Assembly (NCBI GenBank): GCA_018402085.1
Contig: JAGYJM010000002.1
Span: 1,612,001 to 1,676,000 of the forward strand
Reading direction: 5' to 3'
DNA: 64,000 bases
From: Flavobacteriales bacterium
GTDB lineage: Bacteria; Bacteroidota; Bacteroidia; Flavobacteriales_D; Sanyastnellaceae
Under the pieces are notes generated by a model. It was given only the letters and a program-made list of their open reading frames with translations. It ran no database searches and was not told where the DNA came from. This document shows positions 17,054-25,792 of this stretch, one piece after another. The stretch's first letter is position 1, and every line of letters begins with the position of its first letter. The position numbers and the translations under genes were made by a program.

Positions 17054-17842
17054 GTGACAGGAAAGAAAAGAAAATACGGAAAATGGGTTGGCGGAGCGCT
17101 CGGATGGGCCTTCGGTGGACCTATAGGCGCGGCCCTGGGTTTCTTCATGGGTATGATGTTCGATGACAACTCCATGGCAGAGGATCGCACAAGGGTAGAA
17201 GGCGGCAACGCTGAAAGGTACCGACATCGTACCCGCTCAGGTGACTTTGCTGCCAGTCTGATCGTTTTATCAGGCGCAGTAATGAAAGCTGATGAACGCG
17301 TACTCAAAAGCGAATTGAATTATGTACGCGATTTCTTCGTCAAAAACTTCGGAGAAGAAACGGCAGAACACCACCTCATCCTGCTGCGAGATATCCTGAA
17401 GAAAGAGATTCCGGTGCGTGAGGTATGCGGACAAATCCGCTACTTCATGGAACACCCCAATCGCATCTTACTGCTGCAGTACCTGTTCGGCATTGCCCAG
17501 GCCGACGGAGCTATCGATCCGCGAGAGGTTCAGGTGATCCGCACCATCTCGCATTACCTTGGAATTTCAGCTAAGGATTTCGAGAGCATTCACGCCATGT
17601 TCGCAGGTGGCGGCGCAAGAACAACTCGTACTCGCCCAATTGCAGAAGCCTACAAAATCCTCGAGGTCGAAGAATCAGCTGCCGACGCTGACGTAAAACA
17701 CGCCTACCGACGTATGGCCACCAAGTACCACCCTGATAAAAACCGCAACGTCGGCGAAGAATACCAGCAAATGGCGCAGGATAAATTCATCAAAGTGCAA
17801 GAGGCCTACGATCAGATTAAAAAGAAAAGAGGAATGAAATAG
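17054..17842 (+). CDS. TerB-like and J-domain protein (DjlA-like)
   Basis: A 262-aa protein. N-terminal Gly-rich hydrophobic hairpin (WVGGALGWAFGGPIGAALGF), a TerB-like helical domain (about residues 55-180; FAASLIVLSGAVMKADERV, ADGAIDPREVQVI) and a C-terminal J domain (about 195-260) with the HPD motif in KYHPDKN. DjlA-type proteins are DnaK cochaperones at the membrane. GTG at 17054 is chosen because it follows the preceding stop; a TTG at 17042 overlaps it. Fourth gene of the LemA operon. Confidence 0.85.
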   Translation: MTGKKRKYGKWVGGALGWAFGGPIGAALGFFMGMMFDDNSMAEDRTRVEGGNAERYRHRTRSGDFAASLIVLSGAVMKADERVLKSELNYVRDFFVKNFGEETAEHHLILLRDILKKEIPVREVCGQIRYFMEHPNRILLLQYLFGIAQADGAIDPREVQVIRTISHYLGISAKDFESIHAMFAGGGARTTRTRPIAEAYKILEVEESAADADVKHAYRRMATKYHPDKNRNVGEEYQQMAQDKFIKVQEAYDQIKKKRGMK

Positions 17843-17892
17843 CCGACTGCGGTCTGCCGTCTGCGGTCAGCCGTCTGCGGTCTGCGGTCTAA
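17843..17892. repeat. Simple repeat of GTCTGCGG type after the J-domain gene
   Basis: Starts at the stop codon and repeats CCGTCTGCGGTC; same family as 5794-5850 in direct orientation. Farther on, GGAGTCCCGTAGGCGTCC recurs in short form near 17957-17975. Confidence 0.7.
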
Positions 17893-18070
17893 TAACCCTT
17901 CTCACGAGGGAGTTCCCCTGATTTTAGGGGAGCCTTGGAGTATTTGCTCGTCCCAAAGGAGTCCCGTAGGCGTCCTGAAAGCGACTTTTAATAACACTCA
18001 ACACAAAAACTGACCCCGATCAGTTTGTATTATCACATGCTACTTACTTTCGCTCAAAATGAATTTACAC

Positions 18071-18667
18071 ATGAAAAAAGCTTTTATCTTCTTCTTCCTT
18101 GCCGGAATTACTCTTGCAGCCTGCAATTCGCAAGATTCTGGTGAAAAGACCTCCACGGCTACAACACAAACCCAAGACACCTCAAAAGAAACACTCGAAA
18201 CAGAAAGCTCAACAACTCCGGAAATCGACGTGGATGCCATATCAGCCGATATCAATGGCTACCGCCAGATGATCGAAGATAAACTTGAGTCGCTCGATCG
18301 GCGCGAAATGGACACAGCCTCTGCGCGTGATCAAATCAAGCAAAAGTGGTCAGTTATCCACTATTATTTTGATAATGGTCACGTCGTTCGTGTAAAAACA
18401 TACCCTCACGAAGGTCAGTCAAATCGCACCGAAGAATTCTACTACCGAGGGGGTGAGTTGGTGTGTGCCGTGGTTGAAGACAATGGTACGCAACAGGGTA
18501 AAGAAGAGAGTATACAAGGTAAAGTTTACTACTACTACAACGGAAAAGCCATTCGAGAAGTCAATAATACCGACGAGCAAGAATACAGCATCCGTGAGTC
18601 TGATGCCGAACGTCTGATGCAGGAAGCGAAAGAGTATTTCGAATTGACACCTACCTCAGAAATGTAA
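18071..18667 (+). CDS. Lipoprotein of unknown function
   Basis: A 198-aa protein starting MKKAFIFFFLAGITLAACNS, a lipoprotein signal with LAAC lipobox. A Ser/Thr/Glu-rich linker follows (residues 20-55). The rest (about 60-195) is a single soluble domain with repeated beta strands (WSVIHYYFDNGHVVRVKTYP, EEFYYRGGELVCAVVED, GKVYYYYNGKAIREV), reminiscent of proteins that wind short YxxG-type hairpins. No family recognised. An ATG 12 bp upstream is also possible. Confidence 0.75.
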   Translation: MKKAFIFFFLAGITLAACNSQDSGEKTSTATTQTQDTSKETLETESSTTPEIDVDAISADINGYRQMIEDKLESLDRREMDTASARDQIKQKWSVIHYYFDNGHVVRVKTYPHEGQSNRTEEFYYRGGELVCAVVEDNGTQQGKEESIQGKVYYYYNGKAIREVNNTDEQEYSIRESDAERLMQEAKEYFELTPTSEM

Positions 18668-18752
18668 TCATAGAAGCCACCGGTGACGATCCCCAAACCC
18701 TGGCTGATTTCCTCCGCATGACATCTCTATGAAAAAAAAGCTTGGTTTGTGG

Positions 18753-18772
18753 GCTCACACCGCAGTGTGAGC
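18753..18772. repeat. Inverted repeat
   Basis: GCTCACAC-CGCA-GTGTGAGC, followed by a CCAGACACCCGACACCCGAC run at about 18795-18818, in the gap before the GH20 gene. Confidence 0.65.
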
Positions 18773-18864
18773 GAACAGCAATATGCTCCCCTGACTCCAG
18801 ACACCCGACACCCGACCTACACTATCTGCGAGCCTTTCCGTAATTTGCCGCACACACCTACCCT

Positions 18865-21102
18865 ATGAAACCACTCGCCTTTCTCGCATCGCTCCTCCTG
18901 CTGCTGGGCTGCGGAGCTGATCAGAGAATTCCCCCAACGACGGATGCCGAGCCCGCTGCGATCATTCCTGCACCTCAGTCAGTCACCTACTCGAAACCTC
19001 GTTTTCTGGCAGATAAGCAATTGGTGGTGTATGCAGATGATTGCGCCGCAAAAGCGGCGGATGCCTTGCTTGTCACGCTCAACCAGAAGTCGATTGATGC
19101 CCGCATGACGACCAACCGGGAGGAAGCCACCATCATCCTATCCTGCGATAACCCCGGTTTCCACCTCGGCAAACCGAACCATGAGGCCTACACCCTGGCC
19201 ATTGCAGTCACAGCGATTGAACTGAGTGCCCCTTTTGAAACCGGACTTCACCGCGGACTCTCCACGCTCGAACAGATCCTCGATCAGGAGTGGAGCGAAA
19301 GCCGATCGCTCACTACGCGCACAATCAGAGACCAACCGGCATTCGTACACCGCGGAATGCTCATGGATGTCTGCCGCCATTTCTTGCCGAAAGAAGTGGT
19401 CAAAGATTACATCGATCACCTCGCATACTACAAGATGAACACCCTCCACTGGCACCTCACCGAAGACCAGGGCTGGCGGTTGGCGATCGACAAATACCCG
19501 AAGCTCACCGAGGTAGCGGCATGGCGCACCGAACTCGATGGTTCCCGCTACGGCGGCTTCTACACCAAAGAGGATGTCCGCGAAATTGTAGCTTATGCCG
19601 AAGCGCGTCATGTGCGCATCATTCCGGAGATCGAACTGCCCGGACATTCACAGGCGGCGCTGGCAGCCTATCCGCACCTGAGCTGCACCGGTGGTCCGAT
19701 TGAAGTAGCGAACGACTGGGGTGTCTTCAAAGAAATCTACTGCGCCGGCAATGACAGCACTTTCATCTTCCTAAAGGATGTCCTCACCGAAGTCATGGAG
19801 CTCTTCCCTTCACCTTACATCCACATCGGTGGCGATGAGGCGCCTAAGTACCGCTGGGAAAACTGCGACAAATGCCAGCGCCGCATCGCCGAAGAAGGAT
19901 TGCACGACGAACACGAACTTCAGAGCTGGTTTATTGAAGAAATCGGTGCGTTTCTCGAAGCGAATGACCGCACCCTCATCGGTTGGGATGAAATCCTCGA
20001 AGGTGGATTGCCTGAAGGTGCGATGGTGCAGAGCTGGCGCGGATTCGACGGCGGCATCCAAGCCGCCCAACAAGGCACGCGTGTCGTCATGTCGCCGACG
20101 AGCCACTGCTACTTCGACTACGACCTCAAGGCCATTGATGTCGAGAAAGTCTACAGCTTCAACCCCATCCCCGAGGAGCTCGACAGCACCTTGCATCCCG
20201 CCGTTTCCGGCGGCGAATGCAACCTGTGGAGCGAGCATATCCCGGATAAAGCCACACTTGATCAACAAACTTTCCCGCGGATGCTCGCCATGAGCGAAGT
20301 GCTGTGGACCGCTCCTGATGACCGCGACTACGACCGCTTCAGAGAGCGCATGCGCAGGCAGTATCCGATTCTGCGTGACCGCGGCATTGCCTATGGCGCA
20401 GAAACGATTCCGTATACGCACCGCACCGAATGGCTAGATGACTCGCTGCTGCTGGTGCTTGAGCCGCAGCAAGAAGGACTAAAGCTCAAAGTCGAATTAG
20501 ACGATACTGAGACGACCTATGATGCACCGCTCGTAATCAAACGCAACGGTGCGAAGAACGTCATCATTCAGCCCGTGCAGGATGGCAAGACTGTTGGGAA
20601 TCCGGACGTACTGCAACTCTGGGCGCATCAGGCAAATGGTGTGACGCCTCAGTTGAGTTCGCAGCCGAGCGAATACTACACAGCCGGCGGTGCTGACGCC
20701 TTGACCGATGGCATTCTGGGCTCGACTGATTTCCGCGACGGACATTGGATGGGCTTCTCCGGCGAAGACGCCGAAATTGTCATCGACCTCGGCGAGCAGC
20801 GCCCTATTGAATCGCTCTACCTGCAAACCTACCAGTACAACAACGCGTGGATCTTCTCCCCGCGTGAAGTTGAGTTCCAGGCCTCTGACGACGGCGAAAA
20901 CTGGGTGCCCTTAACCGTAATTTACCCTGAGGCCGGACCAAAACACCGTGGCAAATTCCAATCGTTTTTCAGCCACGAAACCGACGGCATGCAGCGTCGC
21001 TACGTCAAGGCCATCGTGCGAAACATCGGCAAGGTTCCCGTCTGGCACGAAGCCGCCGGTGCCGATGCGTGGGTCTTTTTAGGGGAGTTTGTTGTGAACT
21101 AA
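18865..21102 (+). CDS. GH20 beta-N-acetylhexosaminidase lipoprotein
   Basis: A 745-aa surface or periplasmic lipoprotein (MKPLAFLASLLLLLGCGADQ). It removes terminal GlcNAc/GalNAc from glycans. Order: GH20b-like alpha/beta domain (about residues 30-155), (beta/alpha)8 catalytic domain (about 158-510) with HIGGDEAPK carrying the Asp-Glu pair and WHLTEDQGWR, and a C-terminal F5/8-type (discoidin) domain (about 600-742; ADALTDGILGSTDFRDGHW, VIDLGEQRPIESL). The C-terminal domain resembles that of the GH92 protein at 31780. Family-A hairpins lie at 19044 and 20194. Confidence 0.93.
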   Translation: MKPLAFLASLLLLLGCGADQRIPPTTDAEPAAIIPAPQSVTYSKPRFLADKQLVVYADDCAAKAADALLVTLNQKSIDARMTTNREEATIILSCDNPGFHLGKPNHEAYTLAIAVTAIELSAPFETGLHRGLSTLEQILDQEWSESRSLTTRTIRDQPAFVHRGMLMDVCRHFLPKEVVKDYIDHLAYYKMNTLHWHLTEDQGWRLAIDKYPKLTEVAAWRTELDGSRYGGFYTKEDVREIVAYAEARHVRIIPEIELPGHSQAALAAYPHLSCTGGPIEVANDWGVFKEIYCAGNDSTFIFLKDVLTEVMELFPSPYIHIGGDEAPKYRWENCDKCQRRIAEEGLHDEHELQSWFIEEIGAFLEANDRTLIGWDEILEGGLPEGAMVQSWRGFDGGIQAAQQGTRVVMSPTSHCYFDYDLKAIDVEKVYSFNPIPEELDSTLHPAVSGGECNLWSEHIPDKATLDQQTFPRMLAMSEVLWTAPDDRDYDRFRERMRRQYPILRDRGIAYGAETIPYTHRTEWLDDSLLLVLEPQQEGLKLKVELDDTETTYDAPLVIKRNGAKNVIIQPVQDGKTVGNPDVLQLWAHQANGVTPQLSSQPSEYYTAGGADALTDGILGSTDFRDGHWMGFSGEDAEIVIDLGEQRPIESLYLQTYQYNNAWIFSPREVEFQASDDGENWVPLTVIYPEAGPKHRGKFQSFFSHETDGMQRRYVKAIVRNIGKVPVWHEAAGADAWVFLGEFVVN
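19044..19063 (+). repeat. Family-A intragenic hairpin
   Basis: CGCCGC-AAAA-GCGGCG-GATG in the GH20 gene, read (C)AAKAADA; identical to the copies at 681 and 21799. Confidence 0.7.
20194..20213 (-). repeat. Family-A intragenic hairpin
   Basis: Minus-strand sense CCGCCG-GAAA-CGGCGG-GATG, in the GH20 catalytic domain, encoding HPAVSGG. Confidence 0.65.
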
Positions 21103-21142
21103 AAGCGCATAAGAATGAGAATGAAAATGAAAGGGAGAATAA

Positions 21143-21172
21143 AAGGAGGTGTAAATCATGGCACTGCATTGA
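21143..21172 (+). promoter_or_regulatory. Perfect Shine-Dalgarno with four-codon ORF
   Basis: AAGGAGGTG at 21143-21151, then ATG at 21158 opening a four-codon ORF (MALH, stop at 21170-21172). It lies in the 244-bp gap before cutC, followed by inverted repeats CCTGCCTG-TTG-CAGGCAGG and GGTTCGA-ATACTC-TCGAACC (about 21225-21260). Could be a leader peptide; could be chance. Confidence 0.3.
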
Positions 21173-21346
21173 TGCAGCGCTGAAAATGTTCTGGTCATAC
21201 CAGAGAGGTACGTCCGCTAGGCGCCTGCCTGTTGCAGGCAGGTTCGAATACTCTCGAACCTCGAGTATTTAGGGTTATTTGAGACAGACGCCAAAGCGTG
21301 AAATGATCGGGAATCGGGCCACAAAAGAATCAAATAAAAAATAACC

Positions 21347-22048
21347 ATGACCGTCGAAATCTGTGTTGAAGACCTGAACCAGGCGTTGGCCGCCGAGGCC
21401 GCCGGTGCGCGCCGATTGGAACTGTGTAGCGACTTGTCAAACGGCGGACTCACCCCCTCTTTTGGTATGACGCAAGCCATCGCTGAGCAGTGCAGCATTA
21501 CGGTGTATGCGATGGTGCGTCCGCGGGGTGGGCACTTCTGCTACACCAAAGCTGAACTGGCGATTATGCACCGCGAGATTGAGCACCTCGCGCAAGCCGG
21601 CGCAGCGGGCGTCGTTTTTGGAGCTTTGACCGCCGACAAACAGCTCGATGAGAAGGCCACTGCTGACCTCGTGAAGCGCGCCAAACAGTTCGATCTGCAA
21701 GTGACCTTTCACCGCGCGATTGACGAATGCAATGCTCCGCTAACGGCTCTGGATGCGCTTTGCGAGATGGACATTGAGAATGTTTTGACTTCCGGTGGCG
21801 CCGCAAAAGCGGCGGATGGATTGAGCGGCATTGAAAAGATGGTTCAACAAGCTAACGGAAAGATCAAGATCATGGCCGGTTCAGGTGTCAACGGCAGCAA
21901 TGTGCGCAAAATCATCACCACCGGCGTGGATGCCGTACACATGACCGCGCGCAGAGTCATTCCACCGGATACGCGACTCGATATGGGACAATGCTACGCC
22001 CCTGACACCTACAAACTTCAAGAGCTTTTTGATGCACTGGCGAACTAG
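21347..22048 (+). CDS. cutC: CutC family protein
   Basis: A 233-aa TIM-barrel protein. Typical CutC stretches: EICVEDLNQALAAEAAGARR (residues 3-22), ELCSDLSNGGLTPS, VRPRGGHFCY, TFHRAIDE (about 123-130) and VLTSGGAA. CutC is called copper homeostasis protein, but its role in copper handling is disputed. It is between GH20 and GH2 genes and overlaps the GH2 start by 17 bp. A family-A hairpin at 21799-21818 gives GAAKAADG directly after the conserved TSGG. Confidence 0.92.
   Translation: MTVEICVEDLNQALAAEAAGARRLELCSDLSNGGLTPSFGMTQAIAEQCSITVYAMVRPRGGHFCYTKAELAIMHREIEHLAQAGAAGVVFGALTADKQLDEKATADLVKRAKQFDLQVTFHRAIDECNAPLTALDALCEMDIENVLTSGGAAKAADGLSGIEKMVQQANGKIKIMAGSGVNGSNVRKIITTGVDAVHMTARRVIPPDTRLDMGQCYAPDTYKLQELFDALAN
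21799..21818 (+). repeat. Family-A intragenic hairpin
   Basis: CGCCGC-AAAA-GCGGCG-GATG in cutC. It follows the TSGG strand where relatives carry a variable surface loop. Confidence 0.7.
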
Positions 22049-24035
22049 TTTCTTCCTGCTGCTCGCAGCCGCATGGATATCGTGCACACCACCAACCAAA
22101 GGAGATGCTTATGAACCAGTGATTTCGCTGAATGGCGCATGGACGGTTGAAAGCGACACCATCCCGCCTTTTCAGGCGGAAGTACCGGGCACCATTCACA
22201 CCGATCTGCAGAACGCAGGCAAGATCGGCGAGCCCTTCGCTGACGACAATGAGCAAGAACTGCAGTGGATCGAAGAGCTCAATTTCATTTACTCGCGCAG
22301 CTTCGAGGTGAGTCAACTGCAACTGGATCACGAAGAAGAAGCGCGCCTCATCTTTGACGGACTCGACACCTACGCAGACGTCTATCTCAACGATTCGCTG
22401 ATCCTCAGTGCTGACAATATGTTTCGCTCATGGGAGGTTTCGGTAAAGCCACTGCTGAAGGTTGGCGAGAACACCTTAAAGGTCAAGTTCTTTTCTCCGG
22501 TGACAAAGCACCGGGATGCGAACGGTTACGGTGACCTCACGTTTCCTGCAGACAACGATCCGACGAAGACCGCACCGTTTGTCCGCAAAGCGGCCTACCA
22601 CTTCGGATGGGACTGGGGTCCAAGGTTTGTCACCTGCGGCATGTATCGGGATGTCCGCCTCGAGTTTGGGGATCGTGTTCGCATCCGCCGCTTTCGCGGC
22701 GATATCAAAGAACTCAGCGACAGCATCGCGAAAGTGGATGTACACGTTGAAATTGAGAACCCTGAAGGACGAGAGCTACGGGTGCAGGTGCACAAGCGCG
22801 GCACGAACTATATGCCGGTCGAAGTGACCACGACAGGAACCCAGTTGACCGTGCCAATTGAGATTTTTGAACCCCAACGCTGGTGGCCGAACGGCTCGGG
22901 AGAGCAACACCGCTATGAAATTGGCGTGGCGGTATGGGAAGAAGGCCAAACGCTTGATTTCAAAACCTATCCAATCGGACTGCGTACGATTGAACTTGTG
23001 CATGCGCCTGACAGCATCGGGACGTCGTACTACTTCAAGGTGAACGGCGAACCGCTTTTTATGAAGGGTGCGAATTACATCCCGCAGGATGTCTTTCTGC
23101 CGCGCGTCAAACCTGAGCAATACGACACCCTGCTGCAACGCGTGCACGATGCCGGAATGAACATGCTGCGCGTCTGGGGCGGCGGCGTGTATGAGGATGA
23201 TCGCTTCTATGAACTGTGCGATTCACTGGGCATCCTGGTCTGGCAAGACTTTATGTTCGCCGGCACCGTGTACCCGTGGGACGAAGCCTTCTTAACGAAC
23301 GTTGAAGCCGAAGCCGACGAGCAACTGGCGCGCCTGAACTGGCGTCCGTGCATCGCCCTCTGGTGCGGCAACAACGAAATCGATGTCGCCTGGCACAACT
23401 GGGGATGGCAGCAGAAATACAGTTACAGCCATGAAGACAGTGCGAAGATGAGGCAGGGCTACCTTGAGCTCTTTGAGCATCGGCTGCCGCAACGGGTGGC
23501 TACGCACAACGGCAGGTACATCTCCACCTCCCCGACCAGCAACTGGGGCACGCCCGAGAACTTCAACCATGGCTCAATGCACTACTGGGGCGTCTGGCAC
23601 GGAAGAGAACCCATCAGCAGCTTCGAAGACAACGTCGGACGCTTCATGGTGGAGTACGGGATGCAGAGCTATCCGCACCTTGAGACCCTTCGCGACTATC
23701 TTGATAGCAGCTTTCTCGTTTTAGGAGATTCGACCTTAATGGCACGACAGAAAAGCTACATCGGTAACAGTGAAATTGAGCGCCACCTGAACGACCTCGG
23801 GCTCTATTACGACGACCTTGAAAGCTACATCCGCGCGACCCACGAAGCACAATCTGTCGCGCTGCAAACGGCCATAAGCGCGCACCTCGAAGCTCAACCG
23901 CACTGCATGGGCACCCTTTTCTGGCAACTCAACGACTGCTGGCCGGGTCCGTCATGGAGCGTGATCGACTACGAAGGGCGCAAGAAGCCGGCATATGATC
24001 AAGTGAAGCGGTTGTTTCGCACTTCTGCACCCTGA
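22032..24035 (+). CDS. GH2 beta-mannosidase-like lipoprotein, short form
   Basis: A 667-aa exported lipoprotein (MHWRTSFFLLLAAAWISC). Domains: sugar-binding beta sandwich (about residues 28-200; LNGAWTVESDTIP, AEVPGTIHTDLQ), Ig-like domain (about 205-305), TIM barrel (about 310-660) with WCGNNEIDVAW (acid/base Glu after Asn) and FMVEYGMQSYP (nucleophile Glu). It matches beta-mannosidases but ends at the barrel (WQLNDCWPGPSWSVIDYEG); the usual C-terminal domains of 800-aa relatives are absent. Two family-A hairpins, at 22158 and 22682. Confidence 0.88.
   Translation: MHWRTSFFLLLAAAWISCTPPTKGDAYEPVISLNGAWTVESDTIPPFQAEVPGTIHTDLQNAGKIGEPFADDNEQELQWIEELNFIYSRSFEVSQLQLDHEEEARLIFDGLDTYADVYLNDSLILSADNMFRSWEVSVKPLLKVGENTLKVKFFSPVTKHRDANGYGDLTFPADNDPTKTAPFVRKAAYHFGWDWGPRFVTCGMYRDVRLEFGDRVRIRRFRGDIKELSDSIAKVDVHVEIENPEGRELRVQVHKRGTNYMPVEVTTTGTQLTVPIEIFEPQRWWPNGSGEQHRYEIGVAVWEEGQTLDFKTYPIGLRTIELVHAPDSIGTSYYFKVNGEPLFMKGANYIPQDVFLPRVKPEQYDTLLQRVHDAGMNMLRVWGGGVYEDDRFYELCDSLGILVWQDFMFAGTVYPWDEAFLTNVEAEADEQLARLNWRPCIALWCGNNEIDVAWHNWGWQQKYSYSHEDSAKMRQGYLELFEHRLPQRVATHNGRYISTSPTSNWGTPENFNHGSMHYWGVWHGREPISSFEDNVGRFMVEYGMQSYPHLETLRDYLDSSFLVLGDSTLMARQKSYIGNSEIERHLNDLGLYYDDLESYIRATHEAQSVALQTAISAHLEAQPHCMGTLFWQLNDCWPGPSWSVIDYEGRKKPAYDQVKRLFRTSAP
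22158..22177 (-). repeat. Family-A intragenic hairpin
   Basis: Minus-strand sense CCGCCT-GAAA-AGGCGG-GATG in the GH2 gene, encoding TIPPFQAE. Confidence 0.65.
22682..22701 (-). repeat. Family-A intragenic hairpin
   Basis: Minus-strand sense CGCCGC-GAAA-GCGGCG-GATG in the GH2 gene, encoding RIRRFRGD; same stem as the copy at 16286 but in opposite orientation to its gene. Confidence 0.7.
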
Positions 24036-24071
24036 ATGATGGATGTCAGCGGGATTCTTTCCTGACTTTCT

Positions 24072-24079
24072 TAGCTTTG
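24072..24079 (+). promoter_or_regulatory. -7 promoter box for the DUF4168 lipoprotein
   Basis: TAGCTTTG (TAnnTTTG), 45 nt upstream of the ATG at 24125. Confidence 0.45.
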
Positions 24080-24124
24080 TATCAGCGTTGCAACGAGCAG
24101 CGCACATGATCGATATTCAATTTT

Positions 24125-24736
24125 ATGTTCAATTTCTCCAAGACCCTGGCTGTCGCAGCCATCTTCTCCCTCTCCCTCCTCGCGTGCAACGAAGAATCAT
24201 CCACAGAAAACAATAGCGCCACGGAGCCTTCATCCGAACAAGACTTGAGCGCTAACCAGACAAACCCTTCTCAGCCACAGGATCAGCCCGGTCAGTCTGC
24301 TCAGCAGCCACAAGGCACACAGCCCTTCCCAAGTCAACCGGGCATGCAGCAGCAAGCTCCGAAAGTGGAAGTCTCTGATGAAGAGATGGATAATTTCGTG
24401 AAGCTCGCCAAGCAAGTAGAAACGATTGGTACGAAGGCCGAAGAAGAAATGCTCGCCGTTCTCGATAAAACCGGCATGACCGTTGAACGTTTCAATCAGC
24501 TTCAGCAGGCAGAAGGTCAGAACCAGCTTGACCAAACGGCTGAAGGACAGGAATTGGCAACATTCAACACCTCTATGGAGCAAATCCAGGAGATCCAGAA
24601 CCGCATCGACGCAGAAGTAGAAGCCAAAGCTGACGACCTCGGCTTCACCGAAGACCGCTTCCAGCAAATCAGCATGGCCCTCCGCACGGATGCGCAGCTG
24701 ATGCAACGATTTCAGACGGCGTACACGGCGGAGTGA
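24125..24736 (+). CDS. DUF4168-like lipoprotein
   Basis: A 203-aa lipoprotein: signal FSKTLAVAAIFSLSLLAC, then a Gln/Ser/Pro-rich linker (residues 25-75, with GQSAQQPQGTQPFPSQPGM) and an alpha-helical DUF4168-type domain (about 78-200; VSDEEMDNFVKLAKQVETIG and DLGFTEDRFQQI). The family occurs in many aquatic bacteria and has no known function. The stop is directly followed by a TCTTACGGGCTAATGGTC simple repeat (24741-24771). Confidence 0.78.
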   Translation: MFNFSKTLAVAAIFSLSLLACNEESSTENNSATEPSSEQDLSANQTNPSQPQDQPGQSAQQPQGTQPFPSQPGMQQQAPKVEVSDEEMDNFVKLAKQVETIGTKAEEEMLAVLDKTGMTVERFNQLQQAEGQNQLDQTAEGQELATFNTSMEQIQEIQNRIDAEVEAKADDLGFTEDRFQQISMALRTDAQLMQRFQTAYTAE

Positions 24737-24847
24737 AAGTCTTACGGGCTAATGGTCTGATGGTCTTATGGGCGCGTTGCCGATTGGGGATTTATGATAG
24801 GTGATGGCGTTCAACTGACCTTCCCTAAATAGCGTTGACCGTTTGGT

Positions 24848-25792
24848 TCAACATTCATCTATTTTCCAAGGGCAGTATATACCACCTGCACCTTTGTGTG
24901 GATTGAGCACTTTCGTGTCGGGGTTCAGAGCCGACATAGGTTTGTCATTTGCATAGATCCGGACCTTAGGTCTACTCTCTTGATCCAAAGTTAGCTGTTT
25001 GTGGTAGAACTCTTCAGGTGTGTATCTCATTTTGAATGCTCGGTGTTTGCGCTTAGAGTTGTAATAATGAACGGCTTGGTCTGTCTTCTTGCAGAGCTGC
25101 TTCAAGTCTTTGATTTCCCAATGTTTTAGGAATTCGTTTTTGATGATACCGTTGATCCTCTCAGCATAGGGGTTTTCCCAGGCAGTATTGCCCATACTCG
25201 GGTGTATGCCAGCGTTCTCCAGCATATCCTCATAAAGTCTACTACTGTATTGAGATCCCTTGTCAGAGTGATGAATGAGTTCCCAAGGTGAGTAGTCCAT
25301 ACGGTCAAGTGCCATCTTCAACGCTCTCGCATTTGCTTCTGCCCGAAGGTGATTCCCAACGTTGTACCCTACGATTAGTCGAGTGTATACATCGATAATG
25401 AAGACCATGTAGTAATGCACATCATTTAATCGGAAGTAGGTGATATCACTTTGGATTACCTGAAAAGGGCGTGTCACAATAACTCCTTCTATCAGGTTCG
25501 AGTAGTGGATTGTGCCTTGAACTGTAGTTTTGGTGTAGTTTCTCATGCGCTTGACACCATAGCCAAGTGATAAGAAGATTTCGCAGAACTTGTCTCGCCC
25601 GATAAACTGAGGCTGGAGAGTGTAATACATCTTCTCAACCCCACACCCCGGGTGTTCCTCTTTCAGCTCGTCGGCCAGTATAACCAGCAAATCCAGCTCG
25701 CGATCAAAAGCAAGTTGACGCTGTTTGGCCTGATGAACGGACTGTTTGCTGACTCCCATTGACCGATATAGTTCATTTAGAGAGTAGCTCAC
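24848..25792 (-). CDS. IS3-family transposase OrfB (DDE integrase)
   Basis: A 314-aa transposase with an HTH_21-like N-terminal part (LAFDRELDLLVILADELKEE) and an rve integrase core: VIQSDITYFRLND (first Asp), IHHSDKGSQYSS (second Asp) and NPYAERINGIIKNEF (Glu). Starts with GTG overlapping the orfA stop as GTGA. It looks intact, but mobility needs OrfA function too. Confidence 0.93.
   Translation of the reverse strand: MSYSLNELYRSMGVSKQSVHQAKQRQLAFDRELDLLVILADELKEEHPGCGVEKMYYTLQPQFIGRDKFCEIFLSLGYGVKRMRNYTKTTVQGTIHYSNLIEGVIVTRPFQVIQSDITYFRLNDVHYYMVFIIDVYTRLIVGYNVGNHLRAEANARALKMALDRMDYSPWELIHHSDKGSQYSSRLYEDMLENAGIHPSMGNTAWENPYAERINGIIKNEFLKHWEIKDLKQLCKKTDQAVHYYNSKRKHRAFKMRYTPEEFYHKQLTLDQESRPKVRIYANDKPMSALNPDTKVLNPHKGAGGIYCPWKIDEC

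Noticed and set aside
21225-21262. tRNA-like TTCGAA arm
   Set aside because: GGTTCGAATACTC resembles a T-loop, but no acceptor or anticodon arm can be folded; it is an inverted repeat.
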